Source of the DNA: Microbacterium oxydans
GTDB taxonomy: Bacteria > Actinomycetota > Actinomycetes > Actinomycetales > Microbacteriaceae
DNA length: 64,000 bases
NCBI RefSeq assembly: GCF_026559675.1
Contig: NZ_CP092891.1
Coordinates: 2,046,001-2,110,000 of the forward strand
Direction: 5' to 3'
The position numbers were made by a program, and so were the translations under genes. Shown one piece after another: positions 27,686 to 36,934 of this stretch; positions within the stretch are counted from its first letter, which is position 1, and every line of letters begins with the position of its first letter. The notes below the pieces were generated by a model. That model was not told where the DNA came from, did not search any database, and was given only the letters and a program-made list of their open reading frames with translations.

Positions 27686-27716
27686 CCCGGTCTCATCCTC
27701 CGCGGATGAGACCGGG
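27686..27716. repeat. Perfect inverted repeat upstream of the LuxR gene
   Basis: 13-bp arms (CCCGGTCTCATCC / GGATGAGACCGGG) around a 5-nt spacer, 47 bp before the regulator's start codon and about 35 bp before its -10. Could be an operator or a terminator; no T-rich tract follows. Confidence 0.6.
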
Positions 27717-27750
27717 GGTAATCCTCGACCTCGGCCCGTCGGAGCGCCGA

Positions 27751-27756
27751 TATCGT
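27751..27756 (+). promoter_or_regulatory. -10 box of the LuxR regulator gene (leaderless)
   Basis: TATCGT followed by 6 nt and GTG at 27763. Confidence 0.45.
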
Positions 27757-27762
27757 GGGAGC

Positions 27763-29238
27763 GTGATCGAAGCCGTCCGCGAGGAACTCGCCTCCAGCTC
27801 CCCGGCGCACGCGCGCACGGTCCTGCGTCGGAACTGGCTCCGCCTCATCCTGGAATCGCACACCACCGAGCTCGAGCGCATGTGCCTCGCGCACCCCGAG
27901 CCGCACGACCCGCACATCCTCCTCATCCGGGCCTGCTGCCGCGACCTCCTCGGAGACTCCCACGGCGCGTCCTTCCTCCGCGGGCAGGGACTGCGCGTCG
28001 CGGATGACGACTTTGTCGCGTGCTTCACCGAGCTCCTGCTGGCGACCGACACGCCGTCGAAGGCCGCGGCCGCGGATCGCGCCAGAGCGGCCCTCACCCA
28101 GTGCGGGCCGGACGACGACTACCCCTCCGCGCTCTTCCTCCTCGGCTGGACTGAGGTGCGTCTCCGTCGCGACCTCGCCGATGCGATCGGTCTGCTCCGA
28201 TCCGCGGCCGCCGAGGCGCGACTGCACGAGCGCACCGAGACCTTCCGACTCGCGCAGTCCAACCTCGCCTTCGCGCTGACGCACGCCGGGCTGTTCACGG
28301 AGGCCGAGCAGATCCTCGACGCCCTCCCTCCCTCCCCCGTGCCGTCGGACTGGGATGCCTTCGAGGGTGGTCTCCCCCAGGCCAACCGCGGGTCCATCGC
28401 CTACTGGCGCGGCGACTACGACGAGGCCATCGTGCAGCTCGACGCGGTCGTCACCGAATCCGGTCCGGGGAACAACTTCGAGGCGCTGGCCCGCCTGTAT
28501 CTGGTGCTGAGCCTGATCGCCCTGAAGCGCGAAGACCGGTACTACGCCGCGACGGGGCTGCTCCAGGGCGTGAGCCGGACCGACAAGCACGGCGTCCCCT
28601 GGGACACCCTGCGCCGTGTCGTCTCAGCCGCGCTCGCGCACGCCGAGGGACACGACGACCGCGCCCGGAGCATCGCCGCCCCCGCGCTCGCCCGACCCGG
28701 CGCCGCCGTCGCGCACGCGGTGCTCGCCGAGCTCTACCGCAGCCTCGGCGAGTCCGCACTCGCCGCGCAGTCGCTGCGGCTCGCCTCCGCCGGGGCCATG
28801 CCCCGCTACGCGCGCGTCAGCACTCTCGTCACCACCGCGGCGCTCCGCTCCGCCGCAGGATACGGCGCGGACGCGCACGAGCACCTCGACCGGGCGCTCG
28901 AGGCCGCGACGCCGGAGCGCATCCTCACCCCGTTCCTCGCGGACGATCCCCTGATCGGCGATCTCCTCAGCGCCCACGCGCACCGGGGCTCACGCCACGA
29001 CGACCTCCTCCGGACGATCCTCGAGCGCCGCGGACGACTCGCACGGCTCACGACGGGGGTCCTCACGCGCCGGGAGAGCGAGGTCCTCGCCTGCCTGCGC
29101 ACGACCATGACGGCGGAGGAGATCTCCGCGCACCTGGGCATCGCGTACCCGACCGTGAAGACCCACATCCGCTCGGTGTACCGGAAACTGGGCGTCACCT
29201 CGCGCCGAGAGGCCGTCCACTCCGCGGACGCCCGGTGA
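27763..29238 (+). CDS. LuxR family transcriptional regulator with TPR-like N-terminus
   Basis: 491-residue regulator. The C-terminal 60 residues are a LuxR-type HTH (LTRRESEVLACL, EEISAHLGIAYPTVKTHI, VYRKLGV). The rest is alpha-helical repeat (many A/L-rich pairs, e.g. residues 60-390) like the C-terminal part of MalT/LAL regulators, but there is no NTPase domain. GTG 27763 was chosen for the -10 box 6 nt upstream; an ATG at 27706 lies inside the inverted repeat and would add 19 residues. Targets unknown. Confidence 0.78.
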   Translation: MIEAVREELASSSPAHARTVLRRNWLRLILESHTTELERMCLAHPEPHDPHILLIRACCRDLLGDSHGASFLRGQGLRVADDDFVACFTELLLATDTPSKAAAADRARAALTQCGPDDDYPSALFLLGWTEVRLRRDLADAIGLLRSAAAEARLHERTETFRLAQSNLAFALTHAGLFTEAEQILDALPPSPVPSDWDAFEGGLPQANRGSIAYWRGDYDEAIVQLDAVVTESGPGNNFEALARLYLVLSLIALKREDRYYAATGLLQGVSRTDKHGVPWDTLRRVVSAALAHAEGHDDRARSIAAPALARPGAAVAHAVLAELYRSLGESALAAQSLRLASAGAMPRYARVSTLVTTAALRSAAGYGADAHEHLDRALEAATPERILTPFLADDPLIGDLLSAHAHRGSRHDDLLRTILERRGRLARLTTGVLTRRESEVLACLRTTMTAEEISAHLGIAYPTVKTHIRSVYRKLGVTSRREAVHSADAR

Positions 29239-29391
29239 CGGGGCACGCTGCCACCCTGCCGCCGATGCTCCCGGGCGGCGATGCTCCCGGGCGCGGCGCC
29301 AGGGGGCGTTCCGCAACCCTGCCGTGTCGCGGCTTGACCGCCGGGCATGCGAGTGATCAACTGGTGAGTCTGACCATCGAGTGGGGGAACC

Positions 29392-30546
29392 ATGCGTCGT
29401 AGAAGAATGGCCGCGAACGCTCGCCGCGAAGTGGTGGAACCCGTCGCGACTCCGCAGCCGTCGAACGCCATCGCCGCCTATGCGCGGACGAACCCGTTCA
29501 CGTTCGGTCTCCTCGGGGCCCTCGGTGTCCTCGTCGCGCTCGCGATCGGCGGCATCGTCGACCAGCTCGCCACCGTCCTCGTCTACGTCGGCGTGGCGAT
29601 CTTCCTCGCGCTCGGGCTCGACCCGATCGTGCGTTTCATCGAGAAGAAGCTCCCGCGCCCCGCCGCCGTCACCATCGTGGTCGCCGGGGTGCTCCTCGCC
29701 TTCGCCGGTATCATCCTCGCCATCGTCCCGATCCTCGTCGAGCAGATCAGCAACCTGATCAAGGACGGCCCGAAGATGGTCGAGGACTTCCTGGCCAGCG
29801 ACTGGTACAAGGACGTCAGCGGTCAGTTCGGATCGACGATCAAGGATGCCGGGCAGGGAATCCTCGACTTCGTCCAGAACCCCGACAACTTCCTCGACAT
29901 CGGCGGTGGGGTCTTCGCCGTCGGCGCGGGCATCGCGGGCGGCATCACCGGGATCACGATCGTGCTGATCCTCACCCTGTACTTCATGGCCTCCCTGCGG
30001 AGCATGAAGCGCCTCGCCGTGCGCTTTGTCCCGGCCTACCAGCGCGACACCTTCGGCGAGCTGCTGGAGGACGTCTCCGGCGCCGTCGGCCGATACGTGA
30101 TCGGTCAGGCGAGCCTCGCGCTCATCAACGGCATCCTGAGCCTCATCTTCCTCAGCATCATCGGCGCCCCGGTGCCCGCGCTGCTCGCGCTCATCGCCTT
30201 CATCGGCTCGATGATCCCGCTCGTCGGAACGCTGACGGCGTCGATCATCAACTCGCTGATCTGCCTCTTCGTGTCGCCGCTGACCGCGCTCATCGCGATC
30301 ATCTACTACCTCGTCTACATGCAGATCGAGGCATACGTCCTCTCCCCGCGCATCATGAGCAAGGCCGTCGCCGTCCCTGGCGCCCTCGTCGTGATCGCCG
30401 CCGTCGCCGGTGGTGCACTCGGCGGCATCCTCGGCGCCCTCGTCGCGATCCCGGTCGCGGCGAGCATCATCATCATCGTGCAGAAGGTGGTGTTCCCCGC
30501 CCAGGATCGGAAGCGGGTCGCACCGCCCGCCGTCACCGCACGGTGA
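29392..30546 (+). CDS. AI-2E family transporter (TqsA/PerM type)
   Basis: 384-residue permease with about seven or eight membrane helices: two around 40-85, one near 92-120, one near 180-205, then a cluster from 235 to 370. The central region between helices 3 and 4 carries the amphipathic segment usual for this family (KDGPKMVEDFLASDWYK, SIRSMKRL-like). Members export or exchange varied small molecules including Na+/H+; the AI-2 link is known for only some. A TTGACC...TCAACT pair (29334-29362) may be the promoter. A 15-bp direct repeat with 16-bp period lies at 29263-29293. The gene overlaps the end of the convergent lipid kinase gene by 14 bp. Confidence 0.82.
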   Translation: MRRRRMAANARREVVEPVATPQPSNAIAAYARTNPFTFGLLGALGVLVALAIGGIVDQLATVLVYVGVAIFLALGLDPIVRFIEKKLPRPAAVTIVVAGVLLAFAGIILAIVPILVEQISNLIKDGPKMVEDFLASDWYKDVSGQFGSTIKDAGQGILDFVQNPDNFLDIGGGVFAVGAGIAGGITGITIVLILTLYFMASLRSMKRLAVRFVPAYQRDTFGELLEDVSGAVGRYVIGQASLALINGILSLIFLSIIGAPVPALLALIAFIGSMIPLVGTLTASIINSLICLFVSPLTALIAIIYYLVYMQIEAYVLSPRIMSKAVAVPGALVVIAAVAGGALGGILGALVAIPVAASIIIIVQKVVFPAQDRKRVAPPAVTAR

Positions 30547-31453
30547 TGGCGCCCGCCTGAACCCGCACGGTGAAGGACGACACCTCGCCGATCTCCTCGC
30601 CGTCGATCTCGAACATCTGCGGCTGAGCCAGCTCGACGACGATCCGCTCCGCGGCGACGTGCCGCGTGGACTCCGTGCTCACCGCCTCCTTCTCCGCGCC
30701 GAGCAGACGGCGGATGCCGTTGTCCCAGACCACGGAGCGCACGGTGTCGAGCCACTGCAGGGCACCGTCGGCGCTGATCAGCAGCAGGTCGAGGCGGCCG
30801 TCGTCGAGCTCGGCGTCCGGAAGCAGACGGATGCCGCCCTGGAGCATGCCGCAGTTGCCGATCAGCATCGTGTGACCGCGGACCTCCTGCGGCTCGTCCC
30901 CGTCCAGCGTGAGCGTGATGTCGGTCATCTCGGTGCCCGCGAGCGCCCGGCCCATCGCCTCGACATAGGCGAGCCATCCGGCGCGGTCCTTCAGGTCGTC
31001 GTTCGTCTCCACGAGCATCTGGGCGTCCACCCCGAAGCCCACCATCACCGCGAAGGCATGCTCGTCGCCGTCGAGTTCGACCCAGCCGAGGTCGATGCGC
31101 CGCGGCTCGGCGTCGCGCACCCGGTCCAGTGCGGCGGGGATGTTGTCCAGCGGCACACCGAGGTTGCGCGCGAGCAGGTTCCCGGTCCCCTGCGGCACGA
31201 TGCCCAGCGCGGTGTCGGTTCCAGCGAGGGCCTCGGCGACCGCCCGCACGGTGCCGTCTCCGCCGACCGCGATCACGACCTCGCACCCCGCCTCGACGGC
31301 TTCCTTCGCCATGCCGCGCCCCGGGTCGTCCGGGGTCGTCTCCCACCAGCGAAGATCTGCTGTCTCCGGGAACGAACGGGCGACGGCGTCGCGCAGCTTC
31401 TCCTCGTCGATCTTCGAGGGATTCCAGACGATGCCGATGTTCTGTTGGCTCAT
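30533..31453 (-). CDS. Diacylglycerol kinase family lipid kinase
   Basis: 306-residue DagK-like kinase. IVWNPSKI opens the catalytic domain; VVIAVGGDGTVRAVAEAL contains the GGDGT nucleotide motif; GIVPQGTGNLLARNLGV follows. The C-terminal beta-sandwich runs to the end. It probably phosphorylates diacylglycerol or a related lipid at the membrane. ATG at 31453 is preceded by CAAGCT 6 nt upstream, so the mRNA may be leaderless; the longer open frame upstream is not protein-like. Confidence 0.85.
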   Translation of the reverse strand: MSQQNIGIVWNPSKIDEEKLRDAVARSFPETADLRWWETTPDDPGRGMAKEAVEAGCEVVIAVGGDGTVRAVAEALAGTDTALGIVPQGTGNLLARNLGVPLDNIPAALDRVRDAEPRRIDLGWVELDGDEHAFAVMVGFGVDAQMLVETNDDLKDRAGWLAYVEAMGRALAGTEMTDITLTLDGDEPQEVRGHTMLIGNCGMLQGGIRLLPDAELDDGRLDLLLISADGALQWLDTVRSVVWDNGIRRLLGAEKEAVSTESTRHVAAERIVVELAQPQMFEIDGEEIGEVSSFTVRVQAGAITVR

Positions 31454-31502
31454 GCCGCCAGCTTGGGTGAGAACCGGGCAAAGCGCAAATGAGCCGCGGC
31501 GA

Positions 31503-34478
31503 CTACCCGTAGAACAGGTCCTCGAAGGTCTTGCGAGCGCGTCTGGTGACACCCAGATAGTCCTCTTCGAGCTCGGTCGCCGAGCGGTCCGGGTAGCCCA
31601 GAAGCCTGCCGATCGCGTCGAGCTGCCTTCGGTCCGCCGGGAGCAGATCACTCGTCTGTCCGGTCAGCAGCGTGATCGCGGAACGGAGCCTGCTGGACAG
31701 ACGCCAGGCTTCGCGGAGGCGCTCGGCGTCGTCCTCCTCCACGAGTCCGGCCGCGACGGCCGCATCCAGCGCCCCGAGGGTCGACGTCGTGCGCAGACCG
31801 GCCACCGCGTGTGCGTGCTGGAGCTGGAGGAGCTGCACGAGCCACTCCACGTCGCTCAGCGTGCCCGGACCCAGCTTCAGGTGACGACGGGGGTCCGCGC
31901 CCTGCGGCAGCCGCTCCCCCTCGACGCGGGCCTTGATGCGCTTGATCTCGCGCGTACCCTGCAGGTCGACCGACTCCGGGTAGCGGATCGTGTCCGCCAG
32001 CGTCGTGAAGTGCGCGATCAGCTTCGCGCTCCCGGCGATCCCGCGCGCTCGGAGCAGCGCCTGCGCCTCCCAGGAGAGCGACCAACGCCGGTAGTACTCG
32101 GTGTAGGCCTCGATGGACCGCACGACGGGACCGTTGCGCCCCTCGGGCCGGAGGTCGGCGTCGAGATCGAGCGGCAGTCGGTGATCGGTCAGGTGCTCGC
32201 GGAGTCCGGCGACGATCTGCGTGGCGAGCTTCTGCGCCCGCTGCGGGTCGACCCCGTTCGCCTCGTAGACGTAGAGGATGTCGGCGTCGGATCCGAAGCC
32301 GAGCTCGGCACCGCCGAAGCGTCCCATCGCGATGACGGCGAAGTCCAGGTCCTCGTCCTCGGGCGGCACGACCTCCCGGATCACCGCGCGCAGGGCGGCC
32401 TGGATCGTCGCCTCGGTGATCTCCGTCAGCGCGGTCGCGACCTCCTCGATCGTCAGCACGCCGAGCACCGCCCCCATCGCGGTCCGCAGCAGCTCGCGGC
32501 GGCGCAGCGCCCGCACGGCCCGCAGGGCGTCTCCGATGGTCTCGTGGCGGGTCTGGATGGCCCGCGCCTCCTCGTCGAGCGCTGCCGCACCGCGAGGACG
32601 CAGGCGCCCGGTGCTGTCGAGCCAGGCCACGGACTCGGGGATCCACTCGAGGAGCTCGCCCACGTAGCGCGACGAGGACAGCAGACGGGTGAGGCTCTCG
32701 GCGGCGCCGGACGAGTCCCGCAGCATCCGGAGGAACCAGGGGGTGTCCCCGAGGCGCTCGCTGATCCGACGGAAGGCGAGCAGCGCGTAGTCGGGGTCGC
32801 TGCCGTCGGCGAACCAGCGCACCATGATCGGCATCAGATGCCGTTGGATGGTGGCCTTGCGGCTGAGTCCGCTCGTCAGGGCGCCGATGTGGCGCAGCGC
32901 ACCGGCCGGATCGCGGAAGCCGATCGCCGCCAGTCGGTCGTGGGCCTGGGCGGCCGAGAGCGTGCGCTCCTCCTCCGGCAGACCGGCCACGGCGCTGAGC
33001 AGCGGCCGATAGAACAGGCGGGTGTGGATCTCCCGCACCTCGCGGCGGACCGCCTCCCAGCGCGCCCACATGCCTTCGCCGCTCTCGGCCAGCCCCGTGC
33101 CACGGGCCAGGACGCGCAGTCCCGCCGGCGTCTTCGGCATCAGATGCGTGCGGCTGAGCTCGCGCAGCTGGAGACGGTGCTCCATCAGTCGCAGCAGGCG
33201 GTAGTCCTCGGCGAAGGCGGCCGCGTCCACGCGTCCGATGTAGCCGCCGTCGACGAGGGCGTCGAGGCTCTCGAGCGTGCCGCGCGTGCGCAGCGATTCG
33301 TCGGTGAGCCCGTGCACCAGCTGCAGGAGCTGGACGGTGAACTCGATGTCGCGCAACCCGCCGGCACCGAGCTTGAGCTGGTACGGCGCGTCCTCGGGGT
33401 CGATGTGCTCCATCACGCGCTCACGCATGCGCTGGACGCTCTCGACGAAGTCCTGCCTGGCGGCGCTGGACCAGATCTTCGGCTGCACCGCCGCGATGTA
33501 GTCGGCTCCGAGCTCCGGGTCGCCCGCGAGCGGACGGGCCTTGAGCAGCGCCTGGAACTCCCAGCTCTTCGCCCAGCGGTCGTAGTACGCGAGATGCGAG
33601 GCGAGCGACCGGACGAGCGCTCCCTGCTTCCCCTCGGGGCGGAGCGCGGCATCGACCTCCCACAGCGCCGGCTCGACCTCGATCGCGCTCAGGTTCCGCA
33701 TCGTCTCCCGCGCCAGTCGGGTGGCGATGTCGATCGCGCGGGCCTCGCTCACGACCTCCTCGTCGCTCGTGCCGCCGACGAAGATCACATCCACGTCGCT
33801 CACGTAGTTCAGCTCGCGGGCGCCGGCCTTGCCCATGCCGATGATCGCGAGGCGGGTGGCGGCGACCTCGTCGTGCCCCATCGATTCCTGCAGACGGGTC
33901 CTGGCCACAGCGAGCGAGGCTTCGAGCGCCGCGCCGGCGATGTCCGCGAGAGCCGCCGACACCCCGGCGACGACGGTCTCCGGTGCCGGATGCGTGAGGT
34001 CGTAGGCAGCGATGGCCGCCAGGTTCCGTCGGTACGCGACGCGGACGGCCACGATCGCGTCATCGTCTCCGGCCTGCGCGAAGCCGTCGCGCGCGCCCAC
34101 CGACGCGAGCAGGCGCTCGTCGAGCAGCTCCTCGGTGGGAAGCCCGGTCACCGGCCCCGCGAGAACGGAAAGCTCCTCCGGATGGCGCAGGAAGAACTCC
34201 GCGAGCCCCTCGGACGCGCCGAACACCCGCCACACCCGCCGACGCGTGTCGTCGTCGTCGAGCAGCGCGCGGAGAGGCGCCGCGTCCCGGCGCGCCACCC
34301 GCAGCAGTCCGCGGACGGCGGCATCCGGATCGGCCACCCCCGCCGCTTCGAGCAGCACCGAGCGCGGCCGATCGAGGATGGTCGCCAGTTCCGCCAGCGC
34401 CGCTGCGGCCTCACTCAGTTCGGCGAACCCCAGCCTCGCCAGCGCGGAGAGCGAGACGGAATCGTCCGGACGGGCCAT
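31503..34478 (-). CDS. glnE: Glutamine synthetase adenylyltransferase/deadenylase
   Basis: 991-residue bifunctional enzyme that adds AMP to and removes it from the GlnA tyrosine. Both nucleotidyltransferase domains are visible: GKAGARELNYVSDVDVIFV at about residue 215 and GRFGGAELGFGSDADILYVY at about 720. Each is followed by a PII-uridylyltransferase-like linker domain (RDIEFTVQLLQLVHG; SDVEWLVQLLQLQHA). The order glnA2-glnE on one strand matches mycobacteria. It starts 9 nt after the glnA2 stop, so it is cotranscribed with it. Confidence 0.95.
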   Translation of the reverse strand: MARPDDSVSLSALARLGFAELSEAAAALAELATILDRPRSVLLEAAGVADPDAAVRGLLRVARRDAAPLRALLDDDDTRRRVWRVFGASEGLAEFFLRHPEELSVLAGPVTGLPTEELLDERLLASVGARDGFAQAGDDDAIVAVRVAYRRNLAAIAAYDLTHPAPETVVAGVSAALADIAGAALEASLAVARTRLQESMGHDEVAATRLAIIGMGKAGARELNYVSDVDVIFVGGTSDEEVVSEARAIDIATRLARETMRNLSAIEVEPALWEVDAALRPEGKQGALVRSLASHLAYYDRWAKSWEFQALLKARPLAGDPELGADYIAAVQPKIWSSAARQDFVESVQRMRERVMEHIDPEDAPYQLKLGAGGLRDIEFTVQLLQLVHGLTDESLRTRGTLESLDALVDGGYIGRVDAAAFAEDYRLLRLMEHRLQLRELSRTHLMPKTPAGLRVLARGTGLAESGEGMWARWEAVRREVREIHTRLFYRPLLSAVAGLPEEERTLSAAQAHDRLAAIGFRDPAGALRHIGALTSGLSRKATIQRHLMPIMVRWFADGSDPDYALLAFRRISERLGDTPWFLRMLRDSSGAAESLTRLLSSSRYVGELLEWIPESVAWLDSTGRLRPRGAAALDEEARAIQTRHETIGDALRAVRALRRRELLRTAMGAVLGVLTIEEVATALTEITEATIQAALRAVIREVVPPEDEDLDFAVIAMGRFGGAELGFGSDADILYVYEANGVDPQRAQKLATQIVAGLREHLTDHRLPLDLDADLRPEGRNGPVVRSIEAYTEYYRRWSLSWEAQALLRARGIAGSAKLIAHFTTLADTIRYPESVDLQGTREIKRIKARVEGERLPQGADPRRHLKLGPGTLSDVEWLVQLLQLQHAHAVAGLRTTSTLGALDAAVAAGLVEEDDAERLREAWRLSSRLRSAITLLTGQTSDLLPADRRQLDAIGRLLGYPDRSATELEEDYLGVTRRARKTFEDLFYG

Positions 34479-34487
34479 GCACGCGCC

Positions 34488-35825
34488 TCAGAGGAGCTCG
34501 AGGTTGTTCTTCAGCTCGAGCGGGGTGACCTGACCGCGGTAGGCCTCCCACTCCTTGCGCTTGTTGAGCAGCACGTAGTTGAACACCTGCTCCCCGAGCG
34601 TCTCGGCGACGAGCTCGGACTCCTCCATGTACTCGAGCGCGTGGTCGAGGCTCGCGGGCAGTGCCGAGTAGCCCAGGGCCCGTCGCTCCGCATCGCTGAG
34701 GGCCCACACGTTGTCCTCGGCCTCGGGCGGGAGCTCGTAGCCCTCCTCGATGCCCTTGAGCCCGGCGGCGAGCATGAGCGCGTAGGCCAGGTACGGGTTC
34801 GCCGCGGAGTCCAGAGCCCGGTACTCCACGCGGGAGGACTGGCCCTTGTTGGGCTTGTACATCGGCACGCGCACCAGCGCGGAGCGGTTGTTGTGACCCC
34901 AGGTGATGAAGCTCGGGGCCTCGTCGCCGCCCCAGAGGCGCTTGTACGAGTTCACGAACTGGTTCGTGACCGCGGAGATCTCGTTCGCGTGCTTGAGGAG
35001 TCCCGCGATGAAGTGGCGGCCCGTCTTGGAGAGCTGGTACTTCGCGCCCTCCTCGTAGAAGGCGTTCTGGTCGCCCTCGAACAGGGACATGTGCGTGTGC
35101 ATGCCGCTGCCCGGGTGACCGCTGAGCGGCTTCGGCATGAACGTCGCGTAGACGCCCTGCTCGATCGCCACCTCCTTGATCACCGTGCGGAAGGTCATGA
35201 CGTTGTCGGCCGTCGTCAGCGCGTCCGCGTAGCGGAGGTCGATCTCGTTCTGACCGGGGCCGCCCTCGTGGTGGCTGAACTCGACGGAGATGCCGAGGTC
35301 TTCCAGCATCCGCACCGAACGACGACGGAAGTCGTGCGCCGTGCCGCCGGGGACGTTGTCGAAGTAGCCCGCGGAGTCGACCGGAACCGGACCGTCAGGC
35401 CCGAAGGACGACGACTTCAACAGGTAGAACTCGATCTCGGGGTGCGTGTAGAACGTGAACCCGGCATCCGCGGCCTTGGCGAGCGTGCGCTTGAGCACGT
35501 GCCGCGGGTCGGCGACGGCCGGCTGGCCGTCGGGCGTCGTCAGGTCGCAGAACATGCGCGCGGTGGGGTCGATCTCCCCCCGCCAGGGCAGCGTCTGGAA
35601 CGTCGTGGGATCGGGCTGCGCGAGCAGGTCGGACTCGTAGGTGCGAGTCAGGCCCTCGATCGCCGAGCCGTCGAATCCGATGCCCTCCGCGAACGCGCCC
35701 TCGACCTCGGCCGGGGCGATCGCCACCGACTTCAGGGTGCCGATGACGTCGGTGAACCACAGGCGCACGAACTTGACGCCGCGCTCCTCGATGGTGCGGA
35801 GGACGAAGTCCCTCTGCTTGTCCAT
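34488..35825 (-). CDS. glnA2: Glutamine synthetase-like protein GlnA2
   Basis: 445-residue GS homologue of the actinobacterial GlnA2 group. FDGSAIEGL, the EIEFYLL metal site, GSGMHTHMSLF and NRSALVRVP are present. The adenylylation loop of GlnA1 is not conserved: the equivalent segment reads ELPPEAEDNVW with no tyrosine before it. In Streptomyces, GlnA2 makes gamma-glutamylpolyamines, so a role in polyamine use is possible; in mycobacteria it is non-essential for glutamine. Starts 2 nt after the stop of the SPOR-like gene. Confidence 0.85.
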   Translation of the reverse strand: MDKQRDFVLRTIEERGVKFVRLWFTDVIGTLKSVAIAPAEVEGAFAEGIGFDGSAIEGLTRTYESDLLAQPDPTTFQTLPWRGEIDPTARMFCDLTTPDGQPAVADPRHVLKRTLAKAADAGFTFYTHPEIEFYLLKSSSFGPDGPVPVDSAGYFDNVPGGTAHDFRRRSVRMLEDLGISVEFSHHEGGPGQNEIDLRYADALTTADNVMTFRTVIKEVAIEQGVYATFMPKPLSGHPGSGMHTHMSLFEGDQNAFYEEGAKYQLSKTGRHFIAGLLKHANEISAVTNQFVNSYKRLWGGDEAPSFITWGHNNRSALVRVPMYKPNKGQSSRVEYRALDSAANPYLAYALMLAAGLKGIEEGYELPPEAEDNVWALSDAERRALGYSALPASLDHALEYMEESELVAETLGEQVFNYVLLNKRKEWEAYRGQVTPLELKNNLELL

Positions 35826-35827
35826 GA

Positions 35828-36052
35828 CTACTCTGCGCCCTGGCCCTTTGCGTCGCCCTTGACGTCCCAGCCCTGCTCCACCGCTTCCTCGTCGGCCCAG
35901 GCGCGCGAACGCTCCTGCAGCACCTCGGGGGCACGGCGGGCCTCGGCCTCGGTGTCGAAAGGACCGATCCGGTCGATGGAGGGCGAGATCATGCCGAACT
36001 CGACCTCGCCGGTCTCGGAGTTGTACCAGTACTTGTGGTCACCGTCAGACAT
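35828..36052 (-). CDS. Small SPOR-like domain protein
   Basis: 74 residues: DHKYWYNSETGEVEFGMIS, then the SPOR-like IDRIGPFDTEAEARRA segment, then an acidic Trp-containing tail. Similar small proteins lie before glnA2 in Microbacteriaceae. The ATG at 36052 has GAAGGGAC 4-7 nt upstream; an ATG at 36079 would add nine residues. First gene of the unit with glnA2 and glnE. Function unknown. Confidence 0.72.
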   Translation of the reverse strand: MSDGDHKYWYNSETGEVEFGMISPSIDRIGPFDTEAEARRAPEVLQERSRAWADEEAVEQGWDVKGDAKGQGAE

Positions 36053-36107
36053 GTCTGTCCCTTCTTCACGTGATGTCATCGATCCTACTGGCGTGTACCG
36101 CGGTCGC

Positions 36108-36113
36108 TAAGCT
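36108..36113 (+). promoter_or_regulatory. -10 box of ppgK (leaderless)
   Basis: TAAGCT followed by 7 nt and the ATG at 36121. Confidence 0.55.
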
Positions 36114-36120
36114 ATCGCCC

Positions 36121-36867
36121 ATGGCAAAAGCGATCGGCGTCGACATCGGCGGCACGGGTATCAAAGCAGGAATCGTCGACCTCGAGCACGGAATCATGGC
36201 ATCCGACCGCGTGCGGGTGCCCACTCCCGAAGGCGCATCGCCGCAGGATGTGCTGAACGCCGTGCAGACGGTTCTCAAGACGCTCGACGTGCACGAGTCG
36301 ACCCTCCCGCTCGGTGTCGCCTTCCCGGCGATCGTCAAGCGCGGCAAGACCCTCTCCGCTGCGAACGTCTCGAAGGAGTGGATCGACTTCGACGCCGAGC
36401 GCTTCTTCCGTGACGGCCTCGGTCGCAACATCGTGTTCGTGAACGACGCGGATGCCGCCGGCGTCGCCGAGGCCCGCCACGGAGCGGCCAGGGACGTCCG
36501 CGGCTTCACCCTCCTCACGACCCTCGGCACGGGTATCGGCTCCGCGTTCCTCTACGACGGCGTGCTGCTGCCGAACACCGAGCTCGGTCACCTCAACTTC
36601 CGCGAGTACGAGTCGGTCGAGACGTATGCCGCGACCTCGGCGCGCGAGCGCGAGAACCTCACCTGGGCCGAGTGGGCGGAGCGCCTGCAGGCGTTCTACT
36701 CGCACATCGAGTTCCTGTTCAGCCCCGACCTCTTCGTGGTCGGCGGCGGCGTGTCGAAGAACGCCGGGGACTTCCTCCCCCTGCTCGAGCTCAAGACCCC
36801 GATCGTCCCGGCGATCCACCGCAACAACTCGGGCATCATCGGCGCGGCCTCGCTCGCCGGCGACTGA
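36121..36867 (+). CDS. ppgK: Polyphosphate glucokinase
   Basis: 248-residue ROK-type kinase that phosphorylates glucose with polyphosphate (and usually ATP). GVDIGGTGIKAG is the phosphate loop, VNDADAAGVAEARHG the catalytic aspartate region, TLGTGIGSAF and the ELGHLNF segment bind glucose. The short C-terminus with VGGGVSKNAGDFL is typical of PpgK rather than ATP-only glucokinases. Leaderless start at ATG 36121. Confidence 0.9.
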   Translation: MAKAIGVDIGGTGIKAGIVDLEHGIMASDRVRVPTPEGASPQDVLNAVQTVLKTLDVHESTLPLGVAFPAIVKRGKTLSAANVSKEWIDFDAERFFRDGLGRNIVFVNDADAAGVAEARHGAARDVRGFTLLTTLGTGIGSAFLYDGVLLPNTELGHLNFREYESVETYAATSARERENLTWAEWAERLQAFYSHIEFLFSPDLFVVGGGVSKNAGDFLPLLELKTPIVPAIHRNNSGIIGAASLAGD

Positions 36868-36888
36868 CCCTCCTCTACTCCGACAACG

Positions 36889-36925
36889 CGAAGGCCCCGA
36901 TGACTCGTCGTCATCGGGGCCTTCG
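36889..36925. terminator. Bidirectional terminator between ppgK and rnpB
   Basis: 16-bp perfect stem (CGAAGGCCCCGATGAC) with a 5-nt loop and TTTCG tail. It serves ppgK from one side and rnpB from the other. Confidence 0.82.
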
Positions 36926-36934
36926 TTTCGTCTG

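Noticed and set aside
29263..29293. 15-bp direct repeat with 16-bp period upstream of the AI-2E gene
   Set aside because: GC-rich and short; probably slippage. No regulatory argument beyond position.
30533..30546. 14-bp convergent overlap of the AI-2E and lipid kinase genes
   Set aside because: Both stops are clear and such small overlaps are common in compact genomes.
31095..36110. A 1671-residue plus-strand open frame over dagK, glnE and glnA2
   Set aside because: Spans three unmistakable genes on the other strand and has no recognisable domain.
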